From Caulobacter sp. X (lineage in GTDB: Bacteria; Pseudomonadota; Alphaproteobacteria; Caulobacterales; Caulobacteraceae): a stretch of DNA of 64,000 bases. Position 1 is the first letter of the stretch; each line of letters begins with the position of its first letter. Of the stretch, positions 19,448-28,030 are shown piece after piece. A model generated the notes under the pieces. The model did no database searches, was not told the DNA's origin, and saw only the letters and a list, made by a program, of their open reading frames with translations. The DNA lies in contig NZ_PEGF01000001.1 in assembly GCF_002742635.1 (NCBI RefSeq), positions 1,426,001 to 1,490,000 on the forward strand, read 5' to 3'. Both the position numbers and the translations under genes were made by a program.

Positions 19448-19678
19448 GGACGGAGGGTGCGGCGTTCCGCGAGGGAAAGCAAGAGCGTTGCGTTTGAAGA
19501 TGAACCAATGTAGGTTTTTATTTGCAATTGACTCTCTCGGTTATTGCGAACTGGCGAGCGGCCGCTGGCGTCCACCAGCGGTCGCTCGCCCCTTTCCCAT
19601 CACGATCTCGCAAGCCCCTTGCGCGGGATGCGGCGATGAGGGCCTATCCCACCTCAAAAGCCTTCCAGGGAGAAATTC

Positions 19679-20866
19679 ATGTCCGCCGCCGATCCCGTCG
19701 TCATCGTCTCCTACGCCCGCACGCCGATGGGCGGCTTCCAGGGCGCCCTGGGCGGGGTGAAGGCCACCGAGCTGGGCGCGACGGCGGTGAAGGCCGCGAT
19801 CGCGCGCGCCGGGGTGGCGGGCGACAAGGTCGAGCAGATCATCATGGGCTGCGTGTTGCCGGCCGGGCTTGGCCAGGCGCCGGCCCGCCAGGCTGCGCTG
19901 GGCGCGGGCCTGCCGCTCTCGGTCGAGGCCACCACCGTCAACAAGATGTGCGGCAGCGGCATGCAGGCCGCGATCATGGCCCACGACGCCCTGGCGGCCG
20001 GCTCTGTCGACCTGGTGGTCGCGGGCGGCATGGAGAGCATGACCGGCGCGCCCTATCTGATGGCCAAGCACCGCGGCGGGGCCCGCATCGGCCACGACCA
20101 GATCTGGGACTCCATGTACCTGGACGGCCTCGAGGACGCCTACACGCCCGGCAAGCTGATGGGCGCCTTCGCCGAGGACACAGCCGCCCAGTACCAGTTC
20201 ACCCGCGAGGCCATGGACGCCTACGCGACCAAGGGCCTCGCCAAGGCCAAGACCGCCATCGAGACCGGCGCCTTCAAGGCCGAGATCACGCCGGTGACGG
20301 TCCAGACCCGCAAGGGCAGCGAGGTCGTCGACACCGACGAGCAGCCGCTGAAGGCCGACCCGGCCAAGATCCCGACCCTCAAGCCCGCCTTCGCCCGCGA
20401 CGGCGGCATCACGGCGGCCAACAGCTCCTCGATCAGCGACGGCGCCGCCGCCCTGGTCATGACGCGCGAGAGCGTCGCCAAGGCCCTGGGCCTGCCGATC
20501 GTCGCCCGCGTCGCCGGCCACGCCGCCCACGCCCACGAGCCGGGCCTCTTCACCACCGCCCCGGTTCCGGCCATGCGCAAGGCTTTGAAGAAGGCCGGCT
20601 GGAGCGTCGAGGACGTCGACCTGTTCGAGGTCAACGAGGCCTTCGCGGTCGTCGCCATGATCGCCCAGCAGGAGCTCGGCATCCCCGAGGACAAACTCAA
20701 CGTCAACGGCGGCGCCTGCGCCCTGGGCCACCCGATCGGCGCCTCGGGCGCGCGGATCCTCTGCACCTTGATCTCGGCCCTGCAGGCGCGGGGCGGCAAG
20801 AAGGGCCTGGCGTCGCTCTGCATCGGCGGCGGCGAGGCCACGGCGATGGCGGTGGAGTTGGTCTGA
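19679..20866 (+). CDS. Acetyl-CoA acetyltransferase (thiolase)
   Basis: A 395-residue thiolase II. The acyl-accepting Cys91 lies in NKMCGSGMQAAI, the catalytic His is in GHPIGASGARIL (about 351) and the second Cys in CIGGGEATAM (about 381). It condenses or cleaves acetyl-CoA/acetoacetyl-CoA, in PHB or ketone metabolism or fatty-acid breakdown. No phaB or other PHB gene is adjacent, so the direction is not settled. ATG at 19679 follows a GGGAG-type ribosome-binding site. Confidence 0.93.
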   Translation: MSAADPVVIVSYARTPMGGFQGALGGVKATELGATAVKAAIARAGVAGDKVEQIIMGCVLPAGLGQAPARQAALGAGLPLSVEATTVNKMCGSGMQAAIMAHDALAAGSVDLVVAGGMESMTGAPYLMAKHRGGARIGHDQIWDSMYLDGLEDAYTPGKLMGAFAEDTAAQYQFTREAMDAYATKGLAKAKTAIETGAFKAEITPVTVQTRKGSEVVDTDEQPLKADPAKIPTLKPAFARDGGITAANSSSISDGAAALVMTRESVAKALGLPIVARVAGHAAHAHEPGLFTTAPVPAMRKALKKAGWSVEDVDLFEVNEAFAVVAMIAQQELGIPEDKLNVNGGACALGHPIGASGARILCTLISALQARGGKKGLASLCIGGGEATAMAVELV

Positions 20867-20949
20867 GACCGGACGGCGGCGGATCAGCAATCGACAAGCG
20901 CGACCCGCGCACGATAGCGTCTCCACCTTGGGTTGGGAGACACCATCGA

Positions 20950-21432
20950 ATGCTACGCAAAGCCATACTGGTCATCGCCGCCGCCAGCCTCCTGTCGGGC
21001 TGCAGTCCGGATCCAAAGGCGACCAAGATCACACCGGAACTCCTGGAGGATCCGGCCAAGATCCAGAAGGTCGCCAACCGCCTGGAGCCGGCGGACCGGG
21101 AGTTATTTGGCCGTTACGTGCTCGGGCGCACGATCAGCGCCAAGACTGGACTGGGGGCCTCTCCGACAAACGCCCAAGGCAAGGACCCGGCGACCGTCGC
21201 CGAGGCGATCGAGGTCATGAAGGCCTTCGACGCCAACGCCAAGCGGCGCGACGCGCTTGCCGCCGAGCGCGACGCCAAGATCGCCGAACTGGAAAAGAAG
21301 CAAGAGGCCTTGAAGGGGCCCATGGAGCAATCGGGTTATGCGCCCAAGGAGACCGAAGCCTACAACGCCGTCGGTCGCGAGAAGACGGCCCTCTGGGATG
21401 ACTACGAAAAGCGTATCGAGGCGATCAAGTAA
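20950..21432 (+). CDS. Predicted lipoprotein of unknown function
   Basis: A 160-residue protein with a lipoprotein signal peptide MLRKAILVIAAASLLSGCSP (lipobox LLSGC, lipidated Cys19). The mature part is charged and helical, with a predicted coiled coil around residues 95-120 (AAERDAKIAELEKKQEALKG). It is probably anchored to the inner face of the outer membrane. No known family was recognised. It follows the thiolase by 83 bp but need not share its function. Confidence 0.75.
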   Translation: MLRKAILVIAAASLLSGCSPDPKATKITPELLEDPAKIQKVANRLEPADRELFGRYVLGRTISAKTGLGASPTNAQGKDPATVAEAIEVMKAFDANAKRRDALAAERDAKIAELEKKQEALKGPMEQSGYAPKETEAYNAVGREKTALWDDYEKRIEAIK

Positions 21433-21464
21433 CCGTCCGCTTTCGATACCGGTGATGGAGCAAC

Positions 21465-21495
21465 GAGGCGGCTCGTCGGCAACGCGAGCCGCCTC
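21465..21495 (+). terminator. Hairpin terminator candidate after the lipoprotein gene
   Basis: GAGGCGGCTCG and CGAGCCGCCTC form a perfect 11-bp stem around a 9-nt loop, 32 bp downstream of the lipoprotein stop and before the GNAT gene. There is no T run, so termination would be imperfect. Confidence 0.5.
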
Positions 21496-21513
21496 ACCCG
21501 CGTTGGAAAGGTC

Positions 21514-21783
21514 ATGACCGACACCTTCCGCCACAACCCCGAACTCAGCCGCTACGAGCTGGAGGTCGACGGCCTGCTGGCCTTCGCCGACTATCAGCGG
21601 TCCGGCCACCGGCTAGTGATCCCGCACGTCGAGGCCGATCCCGCCCTGCGCGGCACGGGCGCGGCCGGACGGCTGATGACCAAGGTGGCCGAGACCGCCC
21701 GCGCCGAGGGCATGCGGATCACCCCGCTCTGCTCCTACGCGGCCGCCTGGTTGAAGCGGAACGACCCGGACCTGATCGCCTAG
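21514..21783 (+). CDS. Small GNAT-fold N-acetyltransferase (NATD1/COG2388 type)
   Basis: An 89-residue minimal GNAT protein. The acetyl-CoA binding pattern PALRGTGAAGRLMTKVAETA (about residues 44-63) is clear, and LCSYAAAWLKRNDP near the C-terminus is typical of the YjdJ/NATD1 group. The substrate is unknown. Its stop overlaps by 4 bp the stop of the convergent M28 peptidase gene. Confidence 0.85.
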   Translation: MTDTFRHNPELSRYELEVDGLLAFADYQRSGHRLVIPHVEADPALRGTGAAGRLMTKVAETARAEGMRITPLCSYAAAWLKRNDPDLIA

Positions 21784-23159
21784 GGCTGCTTGGGTGCGGG
21801 CGGCGGGCTCTCGAAGCTGCCAGCGGGTCCCGGGAACACGATCGGGCTCTCCCAGCCGTCGGCGCTGACCGAGGACACCCCGAAGAAGTAGTCGTCGATC
21901 ACCACGTCCTTCAGGGTCGTCGTCGCGGCCGGGCCCGGCGCCCAGCGGTTCAGGCGCCAGGTCGGGTCGGTGGTTACGCGCCACCAGACGCGATGGCCGG
22001 CCGCGCCGGGCGTCGGAGCCCACGAGACCTTGGTGTCCGGGCTGACCGCGCCCTCGATCTTGACGCCCGACGGCGGCGGCGGGGCCGAGGCCAGGCTAGC
22101 CATCGCCACCACGTTCAGCCGCGTCACCTGCGCCAGATAGGCGAAGTCCACGCCCTCGATCGTATCGCCATAGGCCTTGCCGTTCTCGGTCCGTAGGTCC
22201 TGGTGTTGGCGGTCGTAGTTCTCGACGGCCTCGGTCACCCGCACGGCTGGATAGCCAGCCTCCAATAGCGGCACCTGGTCGCCGCCGCGGCCATAGCGGT
22301 CAGTGCGATAGACCATCACCACGTCGAAATTAGTCAGGTACTTGTCAGCCAGACCGTCCAGGTAGCGGGCCAGGTTGCGCGAGGGGCTGTCGACCTCGCC
22401 GCCGTTGTAGCGTCGGCCATTGGCCTGCTCGGGCGTCTCGACCGCCTTGGTGCCTTCCGAGAAGACCCGGACGTGGGTGTTGTCCATCACCCCGCTCTGG
22501 CCGCGGCTGTTGCCGACGATGTCGTTGTTGAGGTCGGCCTCGACCTTCCAGCCGTTGGCCTTGGCGTAGTCGGCCAGCACCTTGCCGCCCAAGAGGCCCT
22601 GCTCCTCGCCCGACAGCACGGCGAACACCAGGGTGGCGGGGAACCTGTGCTTGGACAGCACCCGCGCGGCCTCGATCACCGCCGCCACGCCCGAGCCGTC
22701 GTCATTGGCGCCCGGCGCGTCGCTGGTGAAGTTCATGACGTCGGTGACGCGGCTGTCGATATGGCCGGCGATGATGATCACGCGGTTCGGGTCCGAGGTC
22801 CCCTTCTGGATCGCCAGGACGTCCATCACTTCGGTCGGGTTTGGAACGCGACGGCCGGTCACGACCTGGGACGGGGTCTCGACGGTCAGGCAGCCGCCGC
22901 AGTCCTTGGAAATGGCCTCGAACCGCGCCTTGGCCCAGCGGCGCGCCGCGCCGATCCCGCGTGTCTCGGACTTGGTGTCCGACAGGGTGTGGCGCGTGCC
23001 GAAGCCCACCAGCGAGCGGATCGTGCTCTCCAGCGCCTTGGCGTCGACATCGGCGGCGACGGTCCGCAGCAGCGGCTGGTCCGTGGAGGGAGCGGGCGTT
23101 TCGGCGTGAGCGACGCCGGCCGCCATCAGGCCGGCGGCGAGGACGAGGGACAGGCGCAT
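21780..23159 (-). CDS. Secreted M28 family zinc peptidase
   Basis: A 459-residue exported aminopeptidase-type enzyme. It has a signal peptide (LVLAAGLMAAGVAHA, cleavage near residue 19), then the M28 metal ligands His and Asp in GHIDSR and GANDDGSG, and the catalytic Glu in SGEEQGLLGG. The C-terminal 90 residues (SGVKIEGAVSPDTKVSWAPT onward) look like a fibronectin type III-like domain, a common addition in secreted M28 enzymes. It likely releases amino acids from periplasmic or extracellular peptides. It is divergent from nothing and lies 75 bp from the HxlR gene ahead of it on the same strand. Confidence 0.9.
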   Translation of the reverse strand: MRLSLVLAAGLMAAGVAHAETPAPSTDQPLLRTVAADVDAKALESTIRSLVGFGTRHTLSDTKSETRGIGAARRWAKARFEAISKDCGGCLTVETPSQVVTGRRVPNPTEVMDVLAIQKGTSDPNRVIIIAGHIDSRVTDVMNFTSDAPGANDDGSGVAAVIEAARVLSKHRFPATLVFAVLSGEEQGLLGGKVLADYAKANGWKVEADLNNDIVGNSRGQSGVMDNTHVRVFSEGTKAVETPEQANGRRYNGGEVDSPSRNLARYLDGLADKYLTNFDVVMVYRTDRYGRGGDQVPLLEAGYPAVRVTEAVENYDRQHQDLRTENGKAYGDTIEGVDFAYLAQVTRLNVVAMASLASAPPPPSGVKIEGAVSPDTKVSWAPTPGAAGHRVWWRVTTDPTWRLNRWAPGPAATTTLKDVVIDDYFFGVSSVSADGWESPIVFPGPAGSFESPPPAPKQP

Positions 23160-23234
23160 GGCGACTCCGGATCAGGAGCGCGAACGTTGCCGATACCAGC
23201 GATCGCCGACAACACATTTTCCGGATACTGAACG

Positions 23235-23735
23235 CTAGGCCTGCGAGGCCTGCGCGGCCATGAACGCCACCCGATCCAGGACCTCGGGCCCCGCCGCCGG
23301 TCCGGCCGCGTAGGTGAAGTGCTCCGGCGTGATCGGCTTGCCGCTGATCCGGTCGACGAGGATCGGCTCGGCGGCCTGGCCAGTCTCGCGATCGACCAAC
23401 TGGCCGGCGATCCCCTCGACGGCGAAGTGGCGGTTGCCGAAGGCCAGCATCGCCGTCAGCACCCCGCCGAAGTCGCGGCCCAGGTCCGTCAGCACGTACT
23501 CGTAGCGTGGCGGCCGCGTGCTGTAGGCGCGCTTTTCCAGCAGGCCGTTCTCGACCAGGGCCGCCAGGCGCTTGGTCAGGATGTTGGGCGCCACGCCCAG
23601 GCTCTTCTCGAACTGATCGAAGCGGGTCAGGCCCTGGTTGGCGTCGCGCAGGATCAGGAAGGTCCAGCCATCGCCCACGCGATCGACGGTGCGGGCGACC
23701 GGACATTGGGTGAGGGCGCGTTCAGATCTGCTCAT
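23235..23735 (-). CDS. HxlR family transcriptional regulator
   Basis: A 166-residue HxlR winged-helix regulator. It has the family start CPVARTVDRVGDGWTFLILR with Cys11, and the wing KRAYSTRPPRYEYVLTDLG. I use the ATG at 23735; a GTG at 23753 would add six residues. It is transcribed divergently from an SDR oxidoreductase, with a perfect palindrome in the 99-bp spacer, the classical layout of an HxlR sensor controlling an oxidoreductase against reactive electrophiles or quinones. Confidence 0.88.
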   Translation of the reverse strand: MSRSERALTQCPVARTVDRVGDGWTFLILRDANQGLTRFDQFEKSLGVAPNILTKRLAALVENGLLEKRAYSTRPPRYEYVLTDLGRDFGGVLTAMLAFGNRHFAVEGIAGQLVDRETGQAAEPILVDRISGKPITPEHFTYAAGPAAGPEVLDRVAFMAAQASQA

Positions 23736-23755
23736 GACGAAATATTTGGCCACTC

Positions 23756-23772
23756 ACTTGCGAAATGCAAGT
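23756..23772. promoter_or_regulatory. Candidate HxlR operator
   Basis: ACTTGC-GAAAT-GCAAGT is a perfect 6-bp inverted repeat with a 5-nt spacer, midway between the HxlR gene and the divergent SDR gene. Known HxlR-family operators have a closely similar ACTTAC-N5-GTAAGT layout, so autoregulation and control of the SDR gene are likely. Confidence 0.6.
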
Positions 23773-23834
23773 TACCTCATAGCTAGAGTCCCGAGCCGGA
23801 CCGATGGGGCCTCGGCAAAGGACTTGAGACGACC

Positions 23835-24629
23835 ATGAGCGACAGCAACATCCAAGGCGCGGCCCTGATCACCGGCGCCTCCACCGGCATCGGCGCGACC
23901 TATGCCGACCGCCTGGCCAAGCGCGGCCAAGACCTGATCCTGGTGGCCCGCGACGAGGCCCGCCTCAACGCCCAGGCCGAGCGGCTGCGCGCCGAGACCG
24001 GCGTGAAGGTCGAGGTCATCAAGGCGGACCTGACGAACAAGGCCGATCTGGCCAAGCTGGAGCAGCGCCTGGCGACCGACACGGCCATCACCGCCCTGGT
24101 CAACAACGCCGGCGTCGCGGGCGCGAACGATTTCGTCAGCACCGATCCCGACGCCTTCGAGAAGATGATCCAGCTGAACATCGTGGCGGTCACCCGCCTG
24201 GCCTCGGCGGCGGCCCGCAACTTCGTTCCGCGCAACGCCGGGACGATCATCAACCTGGCCTCGGTGGTCGGCCTGATGCCGGAGCTGAACATGCCCGTCT
24301 ACGGCGCGACCAAAGCCTTCGTGATCTATCTGACCCAGGGCCTGCGCTTCCAGCTGGGCGACTCCGCCGTGCGCCTGCAGGCGGTGCTGCCCGGCGCCAC
24401 CCGCACCGAGATCTGGGACCGTTCGGGCCAGGACATCAACGCCGTCGATCCGAACATGGTCATGGACGTCGACGACATGGTCGACGCGGCGCTGGCCGGC
24501 TTCGACCAGGGCGAGCTGGTGACGATCCCGTCGCTGCCCGACGCCGCCGATTGGGAAGCCGCCCTGGCGGCCAAGGCCAAGCTCTATCCGAACCTGTCGC
24601 GCAACCAGCCGGCCGAGCGTTTCAGGTAG
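23835..24629 (+). CDS. SDR family NAD(P)-dependent oxidoreductase
   Basis: A 264-residue classical short-chain dehydrogenase. The cofactor motif TGASTGIG is at 13-20, NNAG at 90-93, and the catalytic Ser143, Tyr156 and Lys160 are in LASVVG and YGATK. An Arg after the second strand suggests NADPH preference (inference). The substrate is unknown. Divergence from the HxlR gene and the palindromic operator between them suggest induction by a reactive small molecule. Confidence 0.92.
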   Translation: MSDSNIQGAALITGASTGIGATYADRLAKRGQDLILVARDEARLNAQAERLRAETGVKVEVIKADLTNKADLAKLEQRLATDTAITALVNNAGVAGANDFVSTDPDAFEKMIQLNIVAVTRLASAAARNFVPRNAGTIINLASVVGLMPELNMPVYGATKAFVIYLTQGLRFQLGDSAVRLQAVLPGATRTEIWDRSGQDINAVDPNMVMDVDDMVDAALAGFDQGELVTIPSLPDAADWEAALAAKAKLYPNLSRNQPAERFR

Positions 24630-24645
24630 GCCTGAAAACGGAATC

Positions 24646-24680
24646 CTCGCCGGCGCGGCGCTCACTCCCGCGCCGGCGAG
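24646..24680. terminator. Convergent hairpin between the SDR and OmpA-like genes
   Basis: CTCGCCGGCGCGG and its complement CCGCGCCGGCGAG form a perfect 13-bp stem with a 9-nt loop between two convergent genes, so it can serve both strands. No strong T run is present. Confidence 0.55.
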
Positions 24681-24744
24681 TCCGCCCAGGATCGGCGCTC
24701 CGGCTTGATGCCGACCGAAGAGCCCATCCGGAACGCTGGGGGAA

Positions 24745-25314
24745 CTAGCTGAGGACCATCACGACGACGCGGCGGTTCTGGGCCCGGCCCTCGCGCGTCT
24801 CGTTCGGGGCGACCGGGGCGTCCTGGCCGTAGGAGATCGTCGCCATCCGGTTCAGGGCGACGCCGTGCTGGCTGAGGAACTTGCGCACCGTCTCCGCGCG
24901 CTTCTCGCCGAGCTCGTCGTTGTATTCCTTCGAGCCGGAGTTGTCGGTGTGACCCTGGATCTCCAGGTAGACGTTCTTGTTGTCGGCCTTCAGCTTCTCG
25001 GCGAATTCGCCCAGGCGCTGCTCGGCTTCCGGCGACAGGGTGGCGGCGTTGACCGGGAACTTCACCGAGTCATCGCTGAGCACCAGGGCGTACTGGAACT
25101 TGCCCTCGGCCAGCTTGCCGGCCTTGGTGGCGCGATCCAGCGCTTCCTTGGCGGTCTGGTCCAACTCGCCGATCTGGGTGTCGTGAGCGCTGACCCGCTC
25201 GCTGACCGCCCCGACCTGGGTGTTGACGTACTTCTTGGTCGCGCAGCCGCTGACCGTAAGGCCGCCCATCACCAGGGCGGCGGCGACCATCATGGTCTTG
25301 GAGCTTGCTATCAT
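24745..25314 (-). CDS. OmpA-family lipoprotein
   Basis: A 189-residue outer-membrane lipoprotein. The signal peptide ends in lipobox TVSGC (lipidated Cys24). A short heptad region follows (about 35-72), then a C-terminal OmpA domain (about 80-189) with the peptidoglycan-binding pattern EIQGHTDNSGSKEYNDELGE and the RAQNRRVVV ending. It lacks a beta-barrel, so it resembles a Pal-like anchor linking outer membrane to peptidoglycan. Start ATG at 25314. Confidence 0.9.
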   Translation of the reverse strand: MIASSKTMMVAAALVMGGLTVSGCATKKYVNTQVGAVSERVSAHDTQIGELDQTAKEALDRATKAGKLAEGKFQYALVLSDDSVKFPVNAATLSPEAEQRLGEFAEKLKADNKNVYLEIQGHTDNSGSKEYNDELGEKRAETVRKFLSQHGVALNRMATISYGQDAPVAPNETREGRAQNRRVVVMVLS

Positions 25315-25493
25315 CTTGGTCTCGTCCGTAGTGACGCGGCGTCCTGCAACGCTCGCATCGTCAAAACGGACAGCCGAACTTGGCCAAAGATGGGCGCGAT
25401 TCCGGCGCTTCCGAGCCAAGCTTGAGCGTTGAATTACAAGCACATTATAGCCGCGCGCGAACCCCGACGACGGACTTTGGTTCCGATGAAAAA

Positions 25494-26363
25494 TTATCCG
25501 TCGTCGGCGCCTGACAGCCACGCCAGGAAGGCTTTCAGGGCCGGACTCGGGGTCTTCGACTTCAGCCAGGTCAGCCAGTAGCGGCCCGCACCAACCTCGA
25601 TGTCGAAGGGCCGGACCAGGCGGCCTTGGGCGAGGTCCCGACTGAACATATTGGGCGGCGCCAGCGCCACGCCAAGACCCTGGATCGCGGCTTCCACCAT
25701 CACCCAGGAACTGTCGAACACCGGACCCCGGATCGGCGGCGGCGAGAGGCCGGCGGCGGCGAACCAGTCGGGCCAGTCCGCGGCGCGGTAGCTGCGCAGC
25801 AGGGTCTCGCCGAACAGATCCCGAGGCTGGGCCAAGCGCTCGGCCACCGCCGGGGCGCACAGCGGGCTCATCGGCGCTGCGAACAGAGGCGCGGCCTCGG
25901 TGCCATGCCAGGCGCCGTCGCCGAAGCGGATCGCGCAGTCCAGCCCCTCGCCCGCCAGGTCGGCGCGGTTGTTGTTGGTGAAGAGGCGCAGGTCGACGAA
26001 CGGATGGGCCTCGCGGAAGGCCGGCAGGCGCGGCAACAGCCAGCCGACCGCGAAGGTGCCGACCACGCCGACGCTGAGCACCTCGGTGACCCGGCCGCCC
26101 TCGAAGCGGGCCAGGGTGTCGTCGAGCCGGTCGAACGACTCCCGCACGCTGGGCAGCAGGGCCAGGCCCTCGTCGGTCAGGGCCAGGCCGCGCGGCAGGC
26201 GGCGGAACAGGGCCGCGCCCAGCCGGGCCTCCAACCCCTTCACCTGATGGCTGATCGCCGCCTGGGTCACGCACAGCTCGATCGCGGCCTTGGTGAAGGA
26301 CAGGTGGCGGGCCGAGGCCTCGAAGGCGCGCAGGGCGTTGAGGGGCAGTTGGGCGCGGCTCAC
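25494..26363 (-). CDS. LysR family regulator divergent from a beta-lactamase (AmpR/GcvA-like)
   Basis: A 289-residue LysR-type regulator of the GcvA/AmpR subgroup. The N-terminal winged helix (LPLNALRAFEASARHLSFTK through VTQAAISHQVKGLE, residues 6-46) is followed by a periplasmic-binding-like effector domain. It is transcribed away from the class A beta-lactamase gene with a 96-bp spacer, the arrangement of blaA/ampC regulators that sense muropeptides. It therefore probably controls beta-lactamase expression (inference from context). Confidence 0.88.
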   Translation of the reverse strand: MSRAQLPLNALRAFEASARHLSFTKAAIELCVTQAAISHQVKGLEARLGAALFRRLPRGLALTDEGLALLPSVRESFDRLDDTLARFEGGRVTEVLSVGVVGTFAVGWLLPRLPAFREAHPFVDLRLFTNNNRADLAGEGLDCAIRFGDGAWHGTEAAPLFAAPMSPLCAPAVAERLAQPRDLFGETLLRSYRAADWPDWFAAAGLSPPPIRGPVFDSSWVMVEAAIQGLGVALAPPNMFSRDLAQGRLVRPFDIEVGAGRYWLTWLKSKTPSPALKAFLAWLSGADDG

Positions 26364-26459
26364 GCGAGAGACCCTAGTTCAGCTAATGGCTCCGCCAAGC
26401 TATCGTCGTTTGCGCGGAAAGCCAGGCCTGGGCAGGTTCGCGGCCGAGGAGAACCCCAC

Positions 26460-27362
26460 ATGCTGCATCGTAGAACCCTGATCACGGCCCTGGCGGCCGC
26501 GCCCGCCCTGCTGCCCGTCGCCGGCCCCGCCCTGGCCGGCGACCGCGTCGCGACGTCAAAAGCCCTTAGCTCACGTATTAACGAATTGGAGCGCGCCAGC
26601 GGCGGGCGGATCGGCGTGGCGGTGCTGGACACCCACGACGACCGCCGCTTCGCCTGGCGCGGGGACGAGCGCTTCCGCATGTGCAGCACGATCAAGGCGC
26701 CGCTCAGCGCCGCCATCCTGCGTCGCGTGGACCAGGGCCGCGAACGGCTGGACCGGCGAGTGACCTATGGCCCCGAAGTGCTGATGGGCAATTCGCCGAT
26801 CGTCGAGAAGCACGTCCAGGACGGCATGACGATCGGCCAGCTCTGCGAGGCGACGATCACCCTCAGCGACAACGCCGCGGCCAACCTGCTGTTCGAGGCC
26901 CTGGGCGGTCCGGCCGAGGGGCCGGCGGCCCTGACCCGCTTCCTGCGCGCCGTCGGCGACCAGACCACCCGCAGCGACCGGCCAGAGCCGGAACTCAACA
27001 CGGGCGCGCCCGACGATCCGCGCGACACCACGACGCCGGCCGCCATGGTCGCGACCTGGAAGGCGCTGCTGCTGGACGACGCCCTCTCGCCCGCCTCGCG
27101 CCAACAGTTGCGGGCCTGGCTGATCGCCAACAAGACCGGTAACCGACGCCTACGGGCCGGCCTGCCGCGCGGCTGGCGGGTGGGCGACAAGACCGGCAAC
27201 AACGGCAAGGACATCACCAACGACGTCGCCATCGCCTGGCCGCCGGGGCGGGAGCCGGTGATCATCGCCGCCTTCCACGATCGCGGCGGCGACGACGACG
27301 CCCGGAACAGCGTGCACGCGGAGGTCGCGCGGGCGATCGTGGCGGCCGGGTTCGGGGCTTAG
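26460..27362 (+). CDS. Class A beta-lactamase
   Basis: A 300-residue serine beta-lactamase with all class A motifs: Ser76-Thr-Ile-Lys79 (STIK), SDN at 136-138, Glu176 and Asn180 in RPEPELN, and KTG at 244-246. The signal peptide (residues 1-26) carries a twin-arginine pair (HRRTLIT) close to a Tat motif. Cys75, next to the active-site Ser as in some carbapenemases, and Cys129 are present, but the partner cysteine that carbapenemases carry just past KTG is replaced by Asn. It therefore does not show the carbapenemase disulfide. The host spectrum cannot be read from sequence. It has a GAGGAG ribosome-binding site and is divergent from its LysR neighbour. Confidence 0.94.
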   Translation: MLHRRTLITALAAAPALLPVAGPALAGDRVATSKALSSRINELERASGGRIGVAVLDTHDDRRFAWRGDERFRMCSTIKAPLSAAILRRVDQGRERLDRRVTYGPEVLMGNSPIVEKHVQDGMTIGQLCEATITLSDNAAANLLFEALGGPAEGPAALTRFLRAVGDQTTRSDRPEPELNTGAPDDPRDTTTPAAMVATWKALLLDDALSPASRQQLRAWLIANKTGNRRLRAGLPRGWRVGDKTGNNGKDITNDVAIAWPPGREPVIIAAFHDRGGDDDARNSVHAEVARAIVAAGFGA

Positions 27363-27390
27363 CGGGAAAAGTTATCCACAGGGGCGGGCC

Positions 27391-27530
27391 GTAGCGCCCC
27401 CTCCGTCTCGACGCGTATCCGCGCCGATCCACCTCCCCCGTTCCCACGGGGGAGGATGACGATCCTCCTCACCCGCGAAGCGGGGGAGGTGGCGCGACGC
27501 CGTCAGGCGGCGTGACGGAGGGGGCGCTAC
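27391..27530. repeat. Long hairpin repeat element, copy 1
   Basis: A 140-bp element whose ends GTAGCGCCCCCTCCGTC (27391-27407) and its complement (27514-27530) pair perfectly over 17 bp. The interior has further pairing with CCTCCCCCG/CGGGGGAGG stems. A second copy lies at 52966-53090. It occupies the 280-bp gap between the beta-lactamase stop and the next gene, which otherwise holds nothing recognisable. Confidence 0.7.
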
Positions 27531-27642
27531 GCCCGTACCTTTCCCCGCCTAGAAACCACCATTTCCGTTACCCCACGCCCGCTTACGCAAAAACGCGGGT
27601 TTCTTACGCACGGTGGTCGCGGCGGCCTCATGCTTTAGTCCC

Positions 27643-28020
27643 ATGAGCACCGTCCCTTCCCCCACCGCCGCCCGTCGCTGGTGCGACGCCCTGCAACAGA
27701 AGCTGATGGACGCGATCGACGCGGCCTGGGCCATGGCCGAGGGGACCGACGACCCCGCCGTCATCGCCCAGGCGCGCGACCAGTCGCGCCTGGCCGGCCA
27801 CATCGCCGGCATGGCCCGCAAGGTGCTGGCGCTGGATCCGCCCCAGCCCAAGCCCGCCAGCCCGCCCGGCTTCATCCACGAGGCCTTTGACCGGCTGGAC
27901 GCCGCCACCGCGCCGATCCTGGCGGCGGCCGCGCGCAAGGACGCCGCCGAGGATGGCAAGCCTGCTGCCGCCCAGGCGGTGGCGATGCGCGCGGCCCTGC
28001 GGAAGATGAAGCGGCGCTGA
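27643..28020 (+). CDS. Conserved hypothetical protein, Ala-rich helical
   Basis: A 125-residue protein, mostly helical by composition, with a basic C-terminus (AAQAVAMRAALRKMKRR) and an internal Pro-rich hinge (LDPPQPKPASPPG, about residues 66-78). No signal peptide or membrane segment, so probably cytoplasmic. I do not recognise a family. I start at ATG 27643; an upstream frame has a non-coding-like leader. Confidence 0.65.
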   Translation: MSTVPSPTAARRWCDALQQKLMDAIDAAWAMAEGTDDPAVIAQARDQSRLAGHIAGMARKVLALDPPQPKPASPPGFIHEAFDRLDAATAPILAAAARKDAAEDGKPAAAQAVAMRAALRKMKRR

Positions 28021-28030
28021 GTCCGCCGCC

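Noticed and set aside
24646..24680. Riboswitch in the hairpin between the SDR and OmpA-like genes
   Set aside because: A simple GC-rich stem downstream of both genes; no aptamer features.
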